64,000 nt of DNA from Polynucleobacter sp. AP-Jannik-300A-C4 (GCF_018688335.1 NZ_CP061316.1:310001-374000), one strand, 5' to 3'; shown: positions 35,865 to 44,400, counted from the stretch's first letter. Numbers and translations are program-made. The notes: generated from the letters alone by a model not told the origin.

Positions 35865-37211
35865 ATGAGTGACGCAGTGATTACCTTAAATCAGTTGGAT
35901 GTCCCAAAAATTCGAGAGCTTATCTCGACTGGGTCATCTAGCTGTGTTGAGCTCACCGATTTGTTTTGCCAACAGGCAAAGGGGATTGATGAAAAAATTA
36001 CTGCGCTCGCTTTTTTTCATCCCAAAGCCATTTTGCGACAAGCAGCTTTAGTTGATGATGGTCACGCACGTGGCTTAAATCACTCGGCCAGGCTTGAGGG
36101 TGTTCCGGTTGCACTGAGTGACAACATTGATTCCATTGATATGTTCTCCACTATCGGATCTCCCTTATTAGAGGGGCGTCATCCTCGTTGGGATGCTTCT
36201 CTCGTAAAACGCTTAAGAGATGATGGTGCAATTACTTTTTGTAAAGCCAAAGTTGCAGAATTCAATTTGGGTCAAGCCCCCGAAGTTTGCAACCCCATTG
36301 ATCTTGAGCGACAAGTTGGCTTGGCTGCTGGAGCTGCTGCTGCTTTAGTTGCTAGCGGTATCGTGCCTGTTGCAGTGGGTACGCAATCTCTAGGATCGAT
36401 TGCGGAGTCTGCGTCTTATTGTGGTGTAGTGGGCTTTAAGCCTAGCAGTCGCTTAATCTCTCAATCAGGAATCTTTCGTGCTTCAAAAACACTCGAGCAA
36501 GTTGGCATCTTTAGTAAGACTGTAGAAGATGCTGCTTTACTAGCTGAGATTGTCTTGGGATCTGATGATCAAGATCTAGATACTAAAGGCGTGCTCCCAA
36601 GACCGCTCTTGGCAATTTGTAAAGAAGAGATTCCTTTTAAGCCCAACTTTGTTTTCTTGAAAACGCCAGATTGGGTTGATATGGAAGCTGAGGCAAAAGA
36701 AGCGATCGAGGCTTTGCTTGAAGAGCTTGCCGATCAAATCACAATTATTGATTTGCCGGAGTCTACGATTCAGTCAAAAGAGTGGCATGAGCTTATTGTG
36801 CAGGCGGAGTTCACCCAAGCTTTAGAAACACAAGAGCGTCAAATCTCTAAAAAGCCGCCTAAGAGAATTGCTGACATGATTAAGGCGGGCTCGAAGATCA
36901 CCGCTCAAGAGTATCTCCGAGCTCTGAATGCCATTGAAATGGTATCAAGTAGTTTTGATGAGTTCTTTGATCGCTTTGACTGTATTTTGACGCCTTCAAG
37001 CTTAGGCTTTGCACCATTGAAATCTGAAACTGCAAGACCTAGTAGTTTGGCAAATTCTCTTTGGGCTGTTACTGGTATGTCAACGATTAGTCTACCGATT
37101 TTGCAATCAGGCAAAGGGCTTCCTTTGGGAGTTCAGCTGACTGGTAAACAATTCGACGATGCTCGTCTCTTAAGGACGGCGCGTTGGTTTTTAAATCACT
37201 TCAATCAATAA
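35865..37211 (+). CDS. Amidase-signature-fold protein lacking catalytic Lys and cis-Ser
   Basis: A 448-residue member of the amidase signature family by length and layout (LEGVPVALSDNIDSID, CGVVGFKPS, a C-terminal SLPILQSGKGLPLGVQLTG). The catalytic set is broken. The usual VKDNI lysine is Ser85 (LSDNI). The GGSSGGS block reads GLAAGAA at residues 152-158, so the cis-Ser is Ala. Only the nucleophile-position Ser178 (GTQSLGS) remains, in an unusual setting. The frame is intact, so it is a maintained pseudoenzyme or a changed enzyme rather than a decayed gene. Its place behind the TRAP permease genes suggests it binds or senses the imported solute. Hydrolysis of an amide looks unlikely. Confidence 0.82.
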   Translation: MSDAVITLNQLDVPKIRELISTGSSSCVELTDLFCQQAKGIDEKITALAFFHPKAILRQAALVDDGHARGLNHSARLEGVPVALSDNIDSIDMFSTIGSPLLEGRHPRWDASLVKRLRDDGAITFCKAKVAEFNLGQAPEVCNPIDLERQVGLAAGAAAALVASGIVPVAVGTQSLGSIAESASYCGVVGFKPSSRLISQSGIFRASKTLEQVGIFSKTVEDAALLAEIVLGSDDQDLDTKGVLPRPLLAICKEEIPFKPNFVFLKTPDWVDMEAEAKEAIEALLEELADQITIIDLPESTIQSKEWHELIVQAEFTQALETQERQISKKPPKRIADMIKAGSKITAQEYLRALNAIEMVSSSFDEFFDRFDCILTPSSLGFAPLKSETARPSSLANSLWAVTGMSTISLPILQSGKGLPLGVQLTGKQFDDARLLRTARWFLNHFNQ

Positions 37212-37226
37212 CTGGAACTATTGAAT

Positions 37227-37397
37227 ATGAAAAAATTATTCCCACCTTTATTAGCATTAGGTTTATTGCTATTTTTCTTTTTAGCCTACATCCTCAAGCT
37301 CAAGCAGTTTGATTTATTGCTATTGCTCACCTTTGGTATTGGTTTGGCAGTGTATGACTTCTATCTTTCTTACAAAGATAGCAAAGACCAGCATTAA
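37227..37397 (+). CDS. Small two-span membrane protein (56 residues)
   Basis: The ATG at 37227 opens 56 codons starting MKKLFPPLLALGLLLFFF. It has two hydrophobic segments (residues about 5-22 and 28-45) separated by KLKQFD, and a charged tail (YKDSKDQH). It lies 15 bp after the amidase-like gene on the same strand, probably the end of the TRAP operon. Codon use and hydrophobic pattern look like a real small membrane protein. No family recognised. Confidence 0.6.
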   Translation: MKKLFPPLLALGLLLFFFLAYILKLKQFDLLLLLTFGIGLAVYDFYLSYKDSKDQH

Positions 37398-37470
37398 TCA
37401 GTTATGAGTTTTCCTGCTTGTGCTGGAGGCAGATAAGCCGAAAGTACAAGCAAGTAGTGTGATTCCTGAC

Positions 37471-37932
37471 CTAGGGCTGTAGCAGCCCAATAGCCTCCCG
37501 AATGAGGAGCGCGCGATAAGCCATGTAGATGGCAACAAGTACAAATCCCGATAAGAATAGTTTTGGTATTAGGGCGCCTTCGCTCACTAATTCTGAATTC
37601 AGTAGCCCTATTGCCACCGCCAAAAAGAATAGTGCGCCCAGTACCAGCATGACCCAATTCTCTGCGCCTGTAACTTCTTGGGTTTGGTTGCGGTACGCCA
37701 GTACTTGAAATGCCGTATTTGACCGATACCCCGATACTGTCACGCTATCGCTATCGCCAATCTTCATTGGCGTAGAAAACTTTGCTTGAATAGCTTGATC
37801 ACCTAAGTTAAAGCTTGATATATAGAAACGCTGGTAATACACAGAGGAGTGATCGTGGGTTGGTTTTTCAGGATTAACGTATTCTAAGAGCTCATGACTC
37901 AGATTGCTGACAGTCCCCGAAATAGCGCTCAC
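37471..37932 (-). CDS. Predicted membrane protein, DUF3592-like
   Basis: A 153-residue protein. The N-terminal half is soluble and beta-rich, probably outside the membrane (YYQRFYISSFNLGDQAIQAKF, MKIGDSDSVTVSGYRS). The C-terminal half has two membrane spans (NWVMLVLGALFFLAVAIGLL and LFLSGFVLVAIYMAYRALLI). The alternation of a small beta domain and hairpin spans recalls DUF3592-type proteins, but the match is only by shape. It is 26 bp from the TauE/SafE gene on the same strand and lies downstream of it, so it may be co-transcribed. Confidence 0.6.
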   Translation of the reverse strand: MSAISGTVSNLSHELLEYVNPEKPTHDHSSVYYQRFYISSFNLGDQAIQAKFSTPMKIGDSDSVTVSGYRSNTAFQVLAYRNQTQEVTGAENWVMLVLGALFFLAVAIGLLNSELVSEGALIPKLFLSGFVLVAIYMAYRALLIREAIGLLQP

Positions 37933-37958
37933 TGAGCTAGTTAAAAAAGAACTTGGTT

Positions 37959-38783
37959 TTATGTGACAGCCTTTATAAACAGGCTAATAGCAATGAGAAG
38001 AGTGAATATAGCAAATATCTGCTGTACCCTTGGACCGCTAATTTTCCTCTCCAGAACTTTTCCTATTAATAGCCCAATGAGAGAGCCAATAGAAAAGGGA
38101 ATAGCAATGCTAGTGTTTAATGTGCCCGATGCCAGAGAAATAAATGCACCTCCAGCTGAAACAATAGCTAATACCCCTAGTGAGGTAGCCACAATAGATT
38201 TCATTGGGAGGTCGGTGAACTTATTGAGGGCCGGCACCAGAATAAATCCCCCGCCAACACCTAGTAATCCCGATAGGAAGCCGGCAAGTGCACCGGCAAA
38301 CATAAGTGCCCTAGCGCAGGGCACCGTCCAAATGAGTTTTCCGATAGATAAATTCAGTTGGCAAGGCGGCGGCTTGACAGTCTTAACAACTTTCCCTGAG
38401 ATTGTTCTAGCTACCTGAAACAACATTCTGATCGATACATACATCAAGATTCCGCTAAACGCGATCAATAGCGGTGCGTTGGGTATCCTTTGCGCAAGCC
38501 ATAGCCCGAGCGGAGATAGCATTAGTCCAAAGGCGGCCATAAAGATTGCGGCCTTATAACGGAGTACCTTAGTATTTAGGCCAATGATTGCGCCAACACC
38601 TGCAGATAAAGTAATGGCAGTTAATGCAATCGGGCCCGCTTCGGAGATGGGAAGGTGTAGCAAAAAAACCAGTAGCGGCACGGACAGTATGCCTCCACCT
38701 GCTCCTGTAAGGCCCATCAACACCCCTACCAAAATGCCGATTGCAGCGGTAAGGTGGGGGATATATTCTGGGCTTAGGATCAT
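37959..38783 (-). CDS. TauE/SafE-family sulfite/sulfonate exporter-like permease
   Basis: A 274-residue eight-helix membrane protein. Each half opens with the family glycine-rich helix: GILVGVLMGLTGAGGGILSVPLL and GALAGFLSGLLGVGGGFILVPAL. In this setting, next to sulfide:quinone oxidoreductase, it probably exports sulfite or thiosulfate made by sulfide oxidation. It follows the SQR gene by only 3 bp on the same strand, so the two are one transcription unit. Confidence 0.9.
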   Translation of the reverse strand: MILSPEYIPHLTAAIGILVGVLMGLTGAGGGILSVPLLVFLLHLPISEAGPIALTAITLSAGVGAIIGLNTKVLRYKAAIFMAAFGLMLSPLGLWLAQRIPNAPLLIAFSGILMYVSIRMLFQVARTISGKVVKTVKPPPCQLNLSIGKLIWTVPCARALMFAGALAGFLSGLLGVGGGFILVPALNKFTDLPMKSIVATSLGVLAIVSAGGAFISLASGTLNTSIAIPFSIGSLIGLLIGKVLERKISGPRVQQIFAIFTLLIAISLFIKAVT

Positions 38784-38786
38784 TTA

Positions 38787-40028
38787 TTAATTTTCAAAGG
38801 GGCGAGCAAGCCATTCTCTTCCTTTGAGCATAGCATTCCAATAGAGCCATGGCAGAACATCTTTCTTGAGTATCCAGGCTAGTTTAGTTGCCTTTAAGGG
38901 GTTAATGAGCCATGGGAAAGTAGGCAATAACTTGCCCCCAAAACCAAATTCCGCTAAAACAATTTTGCCGCGCTCAACTGTCAATGGGCAGGATCCATAT
39001 CCGTCATATTTAGTTGGCAATGGCAGATTATTTTTTGCGGCTACTAGATTTTCAGCGACAACAACAATTTGCTTTCTTGCAGCAGCAGCTGTCTTAGAGT
39101 TAGGTGATGAGCAGCAATCACCCAGGCCAAATATATTTGGATAGCGAGTATGTTGTAAAGTGAATTGATCAACATCTACAAAACCTTCTGGATTGGCGAC
39201 TGGACTTGCTTTAAGGCAATCTTGAGGTCCCTGTGGGGGCACCACATGAAGCATATCAAACACTTTTTCAACTTGGCTGACATTGCCGTCGGCATCTTTT
39301 ACTGCAAATATAGCCTTCTTGGCTGCGCCATCAACAGAAACTAGGTTGGTATTGAAATTGAGTTTGGCGTTATATTTTTTTACGTATTCCATTAGTGGAG
39401 GCACAAAATCAGCAACTCCAAATAGTGCGGCGCCAGCATTGTTGAGCTCCACCTCAATTTTACTCAGACTGCCTTGTTTTTGCCATTCATAGCATGACAA
39501 GTACATGGCTTTTTGTGGTGCTCCAGGGCACTTAATTGGCATTGGCGGTTGAGTGAAGATAGCTTTTCCAGATTTGAGGTTTTTTACGAGTTCCCAGGTA
39601 TATGGGGAATATTCAAAGCTGTAATTAGAGGTCACTCCATTTTTGCCTAGCGTTTCCACTAAGCCTGGAATTGCCTCCCAGTTAGATTTCAGTCCAGTCG
39701 CGATTGCCAGTTGTTTGTATTTAATTGGACTACCATGCTCAATAAGTACTTCATTTGCATCTGGGTTAAAGCCGGTGATTTGATCTTTAATCCAATGTAC
39801 ACCATTTGGAATTAGGCTTTCGGTCTGACGACGGCTATCCTTTACATTGAAAGCGCCTCCACCCACAAGGGTCCAGGATGGCTGGTAATAATGGACTTCT
39901 GAGGGCTCTATGATGGCAATCTTGAGTGACGGCTCACGTACTTTAAGGCTAGACGCGAGGCCAATACCAGCCGCACCACCTCCAGCAATCAGGACGTCAA
40001 ATTGGTCAATGGTTTGCGCTGTAGGCAT
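38787..40028 (-). CDS. sqr: Type II sulfide:quinone oxidoreductase
   Basis: A 413-residue flavoprotein that oxidises sulfide and passes electrons to quinone, leaving persulfide. FAD-binding start VLIAGGGAAGIGLASSL. The pattern follows the mitochondrial (SQOR, type II) group: YYQPSWTLVGGG, PIKCPGAPQKAMYLSCYEWQ with one redox Cys, and FGLGDCCSSPNSKTAAAARKQ with the second Cys and the FAD-contacting segment. The C-terminal PWLYWNAMLKG would sit at the membrane. It is divergent from the persulfide dioxygenase-like gene and shares its promoter region, and is followed by the TauE/SafE gene. Confidence 0.92.
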   Translation of the reverse strand: MPTAQTIDQFDVLIAGGGAAGIGLASSLKVREPSLKIAIIEPSEVHYYQPSWTLVGGGAFNVKDSRRQTESLIPNGVHWIKDQITGFNPDANEVLIEHGSPIKYKQLAIATGLKSNWEAIPGLVETLGKNGVTSNYSFEYSPYTWELVKNLKSGKAIFTQPPMPIKCPGAPQKAMYLSCYEWQKQGSLSKIEVELNNAGAALFGVADFVPPLMEYVKKYNAKLNFNTNLVSVDGAAKKAIFAVKDADGNVSQVEKVFDMLHVVPPQGPQDCLKASPVANPEGFVDVDQFTLQHTRYPNIFGLGDCCSSPNSKTAAAARKQIVVVAENLVAAKNNLPLPTKYDGYGSCPLTVERGKIVLAEFGFGGKLLPTFPWLINPLKATKLAWILKKDVLPWLYWNAMLKGREWLARPFEN

Positions 40029-40111
40029 GTTTTCTCCGGGGGTCTAGTAATCGGTACAGGAGTAAAAATAAACGATAAATGCATTATTTCATATCAGGGT
40101 TTCTTATTACT

Positions 40112-40128
40112 TTATATTTTTATATAAT
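40112..40128 (+). promoter_or_regulatory. Dyad overlapping a -10 box; candidate BigR-type operator
   Basis: TTATAT-TTTT-ATATAA is a perfect dyad (40112-40127), and TATAAT (40123-40128) overlaps it. It lies between the divergent SQR and persulfide-dioxygenase-like genes, where an ArsR-type repressor encoded two genes on would bind. AT-rich dyads of this kind fit known BigR boxes in general shape, but the match is by eye. Confidence 0.5.
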
Positions 40129-40168
40129 GTATGTAGATAAGTTTATTTACCGTGATTGGAAAATTTTG

Positions 40169-41029
40169 ATGAAACCGACTGTTAAGGGATTTTTTGACCC
40201 AGAAACTTGGACTGTGACCTATGTGGTTTATGAAAAGCCTGGTTCACCATGTTTAATTATCGATTCTGTGCTCAATTATGATCACAAGTCAGGTCGAACT
40301 AAGACTAAGTCGGCGGATGAGGTCATCGCCTTTGTTAAGGAGCATAACTTAGAGGTAGAGTGGATCCTAGAGACTCATGCACACGCTGATCATGTCTCCG
40401 CTGCCCCCTATTTAAAGTCGCATCTTGGTGGAAAAATTGCGATTGGAGAACACATCACCAATGTGCAGGATGTATTTAAAAAAGTTTTTCATTTGGAAGG
40501 TGCTTTACCGACAGATGGATCGCAGTTTGATTGCTTGCTAAAAGATGGTGAGGAAATTCAAGTGGGTGCGTTAAGCTTTAAGTCACTATTTGTTCCTGGC
40601 CATACCCCGGCCTGTATGGCGTATCAAATCGGCGATGCAATTTTTGTTGGCGATACGATGTTTATGCCGGATGTCGGGACCGCAAGATGTGATTTTCCGG
40701 GTGGCGATGCCCATACCCTCTATCAGTCAATGAAAAAAATTCTGAGCTTTCCCTCTGAAACTAGATTGTTTATGTGCCATGACTACCCGCCGAATGGTCG
40801 CCCCGTAAACTTTGAGACAACCGTCGCTGAGCAAAAAAAATCCAATATTCATATGCGCGATGGTATTAGCGAGGCAGAGTTCGTGCAGATGCGTTCTAAG
40901 CGTGACGCTACCTTAGAAATGCCAACATTAATACTGCCCGCTATTCAAATTAACATTCGAGCTGGAGTGCTCCCGCCCCCAGAAAGTAATGGCGTCTCCT
41001 ATCTGAAGATTCCGTTGAATGCACTATAA
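40169..41029 (+). CDS. Persulfide dioxygenase-like metallo-beta-lactamase-fold protein (ETHE1/Blh type)
   Basis: About 286 residues. The metal-binding set is visible: ETHAHADHVSAAPYLKSH (HxHxDH), FVPGHTPACMAYQIGD with the next His, GDTMFMPDVGTARCDFPGG, and the late MCHDYPP His. The TARCDFPGG stretch is typical of ETHE1-type persulfide dioxygenases, which oxidise glutathione persulfide to sulfite. The ATG at 40169 starts the conserved part; ATGs at 40079 and 40127 would add a hydrophobic stretch lying over the promoter dyad, so I reject them. It is followed directly by the sensor gene, as in bigR operons. Confidence 0.9.
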   Translation: MKPTVKGFFDPETWTVTYVVYEKPGSPCLIIDSVLNYDHKSGRTKTKSADEVIAFVKEHNLEVEWILETHAHADHVSAAPYLKSHLGGKIAIGEHITNVQDVFKKVFHLEGALPTDGSQFDCLLKDGEEIQVGALSFKSLFVPGHTPACMAYQIGDAIFVGDTMFMPDVGTARCDFPGGDAHTLYQSMKKILSFPSETRLFMCHDYPPNGRPVNFETTVAEQKKSNIHMRDGISEAEFVQMRSKRDATLEMPTLILPAIQINIRAGVLPPPESNGVSYLKIPLNAL

Positions 41030-41043
41030 GTTTGCTCCTTCAA

Positions 41044-41361
41044 ATGAATCCAATGATTACTAAATCCGAGCTAAAGAAGATGCAGTCATCTGCAGATGAT
41101 GCTTGCAGGATGATGAAGGTCTTATCTAACCGAGATCGCATGATGCTCTTATGCGAAATCGGCCAAGCGGAAAAATGCGTTAGTGAGCTAGAGGCCGCCC
41201 TAGATTTACACCAACCTACACTCTCGCAGCAGCTTACTGTGTTACGTAAGGAAAAGCTGGTCAAAACACGTAGAGATGGTAAGCAAATTTACTACTCCCT
41301 ATCAAGCCAGGTTGCTGTAGCAGTGATGAGTTTGCTCTACAAGCATTACTGTAAGAAGTAA
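41044..41361 (+). CDS. bigR: ArsR/SmtB-family persulfide-sensing repressor (BigR/SqrR type)
   Basis: About 105 residues; a winged helix with LSNRDRMMLLCEIG, the recognition helix HQPTLSQQLTVLRKEKLV and the wing RRDGKQIYYSL. Cys37 (LLC) and Cys103 (HYC) are 66 residues apart, the same spacing as Cys41 and Cys107 of SqrR, which form a tetrasulfide bridge on persulfide and release DNA. Two other Cys (21 and 45) are also present. It probably represses the divergent sulfide genes around it. The ATG at 41044 or 41053 is the start; the TTG at 41032 is less likely. Confidence 0.88.
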   Translation: MNPMITKSELKKMQSSADDACRMMKVLSNRDRMMLLCEIGQAEKCVSELEAALDLHQPTLSQQLTVLRKEKLVKTRRDGKQIYYSLSSQVAVAVMSLLYKHYCKK

Positions 41362-41401
41362 TTGCCAGAAATCACTCAATTGTTTTTAAAGGGAGTTCAA
41401 T

Positions 41402-41614
41402 ATGAAATGTAACGTCGGCGGTATCGATCGTATCTTAAGAATCTCAGTAGGCATTGTGCTAGTTGCGCTTGCAGCCAACGGTATCGTAGGTTGGTGGGGC
41501 TGGCTTGGGCTAATTCCTTTGGCTACTGGAATTTTCCGTTTCTGCCCAGCGTATCCATTATTGGGAATCAATTCTTGTGGAACTTCATCCGGGAAAGATT
41601 CTTGCTCTAAGTAA
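41402..41614 (+). CDS. DUF2892 family small membrane protein
   Basis: A 70-residue protein with the DUF2892 pattern: MKCNVGGIDRILRISVGIVLVALA, then WGWLGLIPLATGIFRFCPAYPLLGINSCG. Two membrane spans. It resembles the membrane part of YgaP rhodanese and is common in sulfide-responsive bigR operons. It follows the regulator gene by 40 bp with AAAGGGAG ahead of the ATG. The two Cys near the second helix (FCPAYP, NSCG) could face sulfur chemistry. Its exact role is unknown. Confidence 0.88.
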   Translation: MKCNVGGIDRILRISVGIVLVALAANGIVGWWGWLGLIPLATGIFRFCPAYPLLGINSCGTSSGKDSCSK

Positions 41615-41674
41615 GTCTTCCATCCTTTGATTAAGGCGTATTGAGAAATAATACTCAATGCGCCTTATTGCCAT

Positions 41675-42100
41675 CTAGCGCTCGCACTTTTTGGTAAAAA
41701 CTCCATGTAGTAAAAATATGGCAAAGAAGGCAATGCCAATCACCCAGTGGCTTGTGATAACAGCATCCCGAATTACTTCTGGCCCGTAATACAACAAGAC
41801 ACCTGTTAGTAATAAAGTGCCTAAGAAGGCTAATTGGCTAAGGCCACTCCACAACTTTCGCCTGGACTTGAGCCCTGCCTTCAGGTGGAATGGAAAAATG
41901 GAACCCAGTGCCATCGAGGCCACCATAGCAGCAATGCCGTGCCACATTAATACGGAGTGGGAGCCCAATACAGTCCGCTCAATATGAAATTCGTGCCCAA
42001 GCAAATAGGCTGTGCCAGTAAGGGAGCAGCTCAACATCGCAATCAGTACAAAATATCTTTGCCAGGTCGGCATTTTTCCCAGGCGACTGGTATTTTTCAT
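41675..42100 (-). CDS. Small cytochrome-b-like four-helix membrane protein
   Basis: About 141 residues with four hydrophobic helices. Helix 2 carries His48 and His54 (GSHSVLMWHG). Helix 4 carries His118 and His132 (SHWVIGIAFFAIFLLHG), and the 14-residue gap is the usual distance between two heme ligands stacked across the membrane. This makes a diheme, cytochrome b561/DUF4405-like role likely, although no family is certain. The ATG at 42100 overlaps the ApbE stop (ATGA), so it is co-translated; longer forms running into apbE are rejected. It would pass electrons from the quinone pool to the flavinylated protein of this operon. Confidence 0.7.
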   Translation of the reverse strand: MKNTSRLGKMPTWQRYFVLIAMLSCSLTGTAYLLGHEFHIERTVLGSHSVLMWHGIAAMVASMALGSIFPFHLKAGLKSRRKLWSGLSQLAFLGTLLLTGVLLYYGPEVIRDAVITSHWVIGIAFFAIFLLHGVFTKKCER

Positions 42101-42924
42101 GGGGTGAGCGTGTTGGGAATTTTGATAGCTTGGGCAGAAAAATGACTCAAGCAGGGGTGTTGGGTATCCCCAGAAATGCTCACTACCTTGGTCAAAGCAT
42201 CTGCGTAGACACATTGATTTGCAATCACTGAGTAAGACTCTGAAAATTCAAGATGCTCTTGATTGAAGGGGTTGACCATATAGCTTTTGGCATCAGCATT
42301 GCGCCTTGAAAAATAGAGGCTGCTAGTTGCGATTGCGCCCCTCCTGATATTGCCAATTTGGATGAGTTCATGGGGGTGTGCTGGATTGCGAATGTGAATG
42401 TCTTGACTGCAATCGCCAAAAACTCGTAAATCCCCACCAGCATTAACGGATCCTGATTGGATGCTGCTAGCTAATAAGATCTCCACCGCCCTGTCCACAG
42501 CATAGCCTTTAGCAATCCCCCCAAGATCAAGGCAGAGTGGGGCCGTGGAGTACACCAAGTTTGGCTCAATGAATAGAACATCTTCAATACCTCCAAATGC
42601 ATGAGCACCCAAGCAGACATGCTGAGGAAGTAAGCCTGCTTCTACTAAGAGGTGCCCAACTCCGCAATTAAATAGGCCATTTGAGAGTTGGTAAATCTCT
42701 TTGGCAATCGAAAGCACCTCAGCAGTCCAGGGGTGAATATGGATAGGCTCTAAATATGAGCTGGCATTTATTTGAGAAAGCTCGCTCTCTGGATTGTGAA
42801 AGCCCATCAAGGATTGCACTTGCTCAATGCCTAGGAAAGCTTCGTTGAGTACTTTCGAAGATTGCAACGCATCCTCAATTCTGATTTCTACGAAGGTGCC
42901 CAAAAGGGGCTTGCAGCGAATCAT
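42097..42924 (-). CDS. apbE: FAD:protein FMN transferase
   Basis: A 275-residue ApbE-family enzyme that attaches FMN from FAD to a Thr or Ser of a target protein in the periplasm or at the membrane. Marks are LGTFVEIRIEDA at the start, GLFNCGVGHLL, LCLDLGGIAKGYAVDRAVEIL and SGSVNAGGDLRVFG, the last two being the FAD-binding and metal-binding parts. No clear lipoprotein signal is seen at its N-terminus, which is unusual for periplasmic ApbE and may mean a different start or a cytoplasmic form. It overlaps its presumed target gene upstream by 4 bp and the cytochrome-like gene by ATGA. Confidence 0.92.
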   Translation of the reverse strand: MIRCKPLLGTFVEIRIEDALQSSKVLNEAFLGIEQVQSLMGFHNPESELSQINASSYLEPIHIHPWTAEVLSIAKEIYQLSNGLFNCGVGHLLVEAGLLPQHVCLGAHAFGGIEDVLFIEPNLVYSTAPLCLDLGGIAKGYAVDRAVEILLASSIQSGSVNAGGDLRVFGDCSQDIHIRNPAHPHELIQIGNIRRGAIATSSLYFSRRNADAKSYMVNPFNQEHLEFSESYSVIANQCVYADALTKVVSISGDTQHPCLSHFSAQAIKIPNTLTP

Positions 42925-43475
42925 TTTGCTTTTGGAATTGAGGTTTGATGTTTTAAGGCGATGTCGTATAAGACTGCAACCCGCTTGACGCCATCAGTCA
43001 GATGTTTACAAGAAAGGGTGGCGCCACCGATATTTTTAATATCCTTATTCAGCTTAATGGGGTCTGCTGCTGTTTTGCCAATAAATTGTTTTCGCCACTC
43101 GACTTCTGCCACTTCGTAGCCATAGGATTCAACGTATTCCAGAATCTCGATGCCAGTCACCGCGCCTGATGGGTTGAGTGCCACTGCATAGGTAATCATT
43201 TCATGTTTGCCAACCACCTCATCTACGATGAACCAACTGCCATCAGATGTCTTCCAAATTCGATCACCTTGAAAGGGGTGGCGAATGCTTGAAGCGGCAC
43301 GCATTTTGTCTTGTAACTCATCGGTGATGATGATGGGATTTTTCGCTAGAGGCTTATTAGGGGCTAGTATCTTTTGGGCTTGCTCAATGGATACATAAAT
43401 CTTGGCATGTGCAACTATCGGTGTTGTTACTGCAACAAGGCCAATGACGAGTGAGGGGTTGGGTTTCCAGTTCAT
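42921..43475 (-). CDS. Periplasmic FMN-binding protein, likely flavinylated by ApbE
   Basis: A 184-residue protein with a signal peptide (cleavage near VAHA, residue 24) and an FMN-binding domain of the RnfG/NqrC type. The segment DIKNIGGATLSC (Asp145, GAT 151-153, Ser155) resembles the flavinylation motif D-x(n)-GAT-x-[ST], with Thr153 or Ser155 as possible FMN sites. GIEILEYVESYGYEV precedes it as in other FMN-binding domains. The next gene encodes the matching ApbE transferase (4-bp overlap). It lies 10 bp after the outer-membrane protein gene and would be the electron-carrying part of the system. Confidence 0.85.
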   Translation of the reverse strand: MNWKPNPSLVIGLVAVTTPIVAHAKIYVSIEQAQKILAPNKPLAKNPIIITDELQDKMRAASSIRHPFQGDRIWKTSDGSWFIVDEVVGKHEMITYAVALNPSGAVTGIEILEYVESYGYEVAEVEWRKQFIGKTAADPIKLNKDIKNIGGATLSCKHLTDGVKRVAVLYDIALKHQTSIPKAK

Positions 43476-43485
43476 ATTCTCTTCC

Positions 43486-44400
43486 TTAGTTCAAAGGAAA
43501 TCCAACTTTGACAATGAATTCATTAACAGAGTGGCTATCCCAAACTCGGGCATTGGAGCATTCTGCTTCTCCGCCACCCATGCAATTCCCACCCTTTAAC
43601 TGATAGCGCCATGCGCCAGTAACCCACCAGTCTTTTGCAGCGTAGTGCATGTTTGGTCCAACAAAGGTTGCTCGCTGTACTTGATTCCGTAAATTCAATT
43701 CTGAGTAATCATTGTGAAAGCGCGCTTCAACACCGGCAGACCATTTGGGGGCAAATCGGTAGCTAGCCCCCACAAGAAAATCGAGCATGGATTCAGGAAC
43801 ATTGCCATTTTCAATAAATTTCAAGCGTTCATTCGCTACGACTACGTTACCTGCCAATACCAGTCGGTCATCAATGAAGTTCGATTGCAAGAGGAGGCGA
43901 GCCTCAATTTCATCTTTGTTTCTACCCCAGGTGGGCTCTAGATATAGTCCCACTCCAACAGGAGATGTCACTGGATTGGTGAGTCGATAAATGGCCTCTA
44001 AGGAGCCGCCCTCAATACCACTTTTTCTATAGGGGGTAGCGGGATCATGGCTAGATGACACTCCATATCCACCTGTGCAACTTGCGGCATCACCACAAGC
44101 CTCAGGGTTGGTGTAATTTTGATTTGCACTGGTGTAATAAGAGTTGATGTAGCCAGCGATTTGCAAATCATTAGTTAAGCCATATTCAAGCTCAGTTCTA
44201 GCAGTCCAGGCATCGTAGGTGCCTGCAGCTTGCTGTTTATTGAGCTGTAAGCGTTGCTCAAACTCGAGCTTTCCTTTTGGCTGGAGATCGAGGGTGTAAA
44301 TCCATCCAAACGCCCCTTCGCCCGCATTGGCGAATGAGAAGTGCAAGGCGGTGGCTAATAGGATGCTGAAGGCTACGAGTCTTTTGATGGTCAGTTTCAT
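43486..44400 (-). CDS. Outer-membrane beta-barrel protein (DUF6662-like), Fur-box controlled
   Basis: About 304 residues: a signal peptide (ending FANAGEGAFG) and then alternating strand segments (DLQPKGKLEFEQRLQL, ARLLLQSNFIDDRLVLAGNVV, KWSAGVEARFHNDY), with a final aromatic-containing strand (FIVKVGFPLN). It looks like an outer-membrane barrel of about twelve strands. A 72-bp upstream extension of the frame covers the Fur boxes and is rejected, so ATG 44400 is used. It is the first gene of a four-gene operon with flavin and heme proteins. A pore or docking point for a ferric substrate is an inference. Confidence 0.72.
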   Translation of the reverse strand: MKLTIKRLVAFSILLATALHFSFANAGEGAFGWIYTLDLQPKGKLEFEQRLQLNKQQAAGTYDAWTARTELEYGLTNDLQIAGYINSYYTSANQNYTNPEACGDAASCTGGYGVSSSHDPATPYRKSGIEGGSLEAIYRLTNPVTSPVGVGLYLEPTWGRNKDEIEARLLLQSNFIDDRLVLAGNVVVANERLKFIENGNVPESMLDFLVGASYRFAPKWSAGVEARFHNDYSELNLRNQVQRATFVGPNMHYAAKDWWVTGAWRYQLKGGNCMGGGEAECSNARVWDSHSVNEFIVKVGFPLN

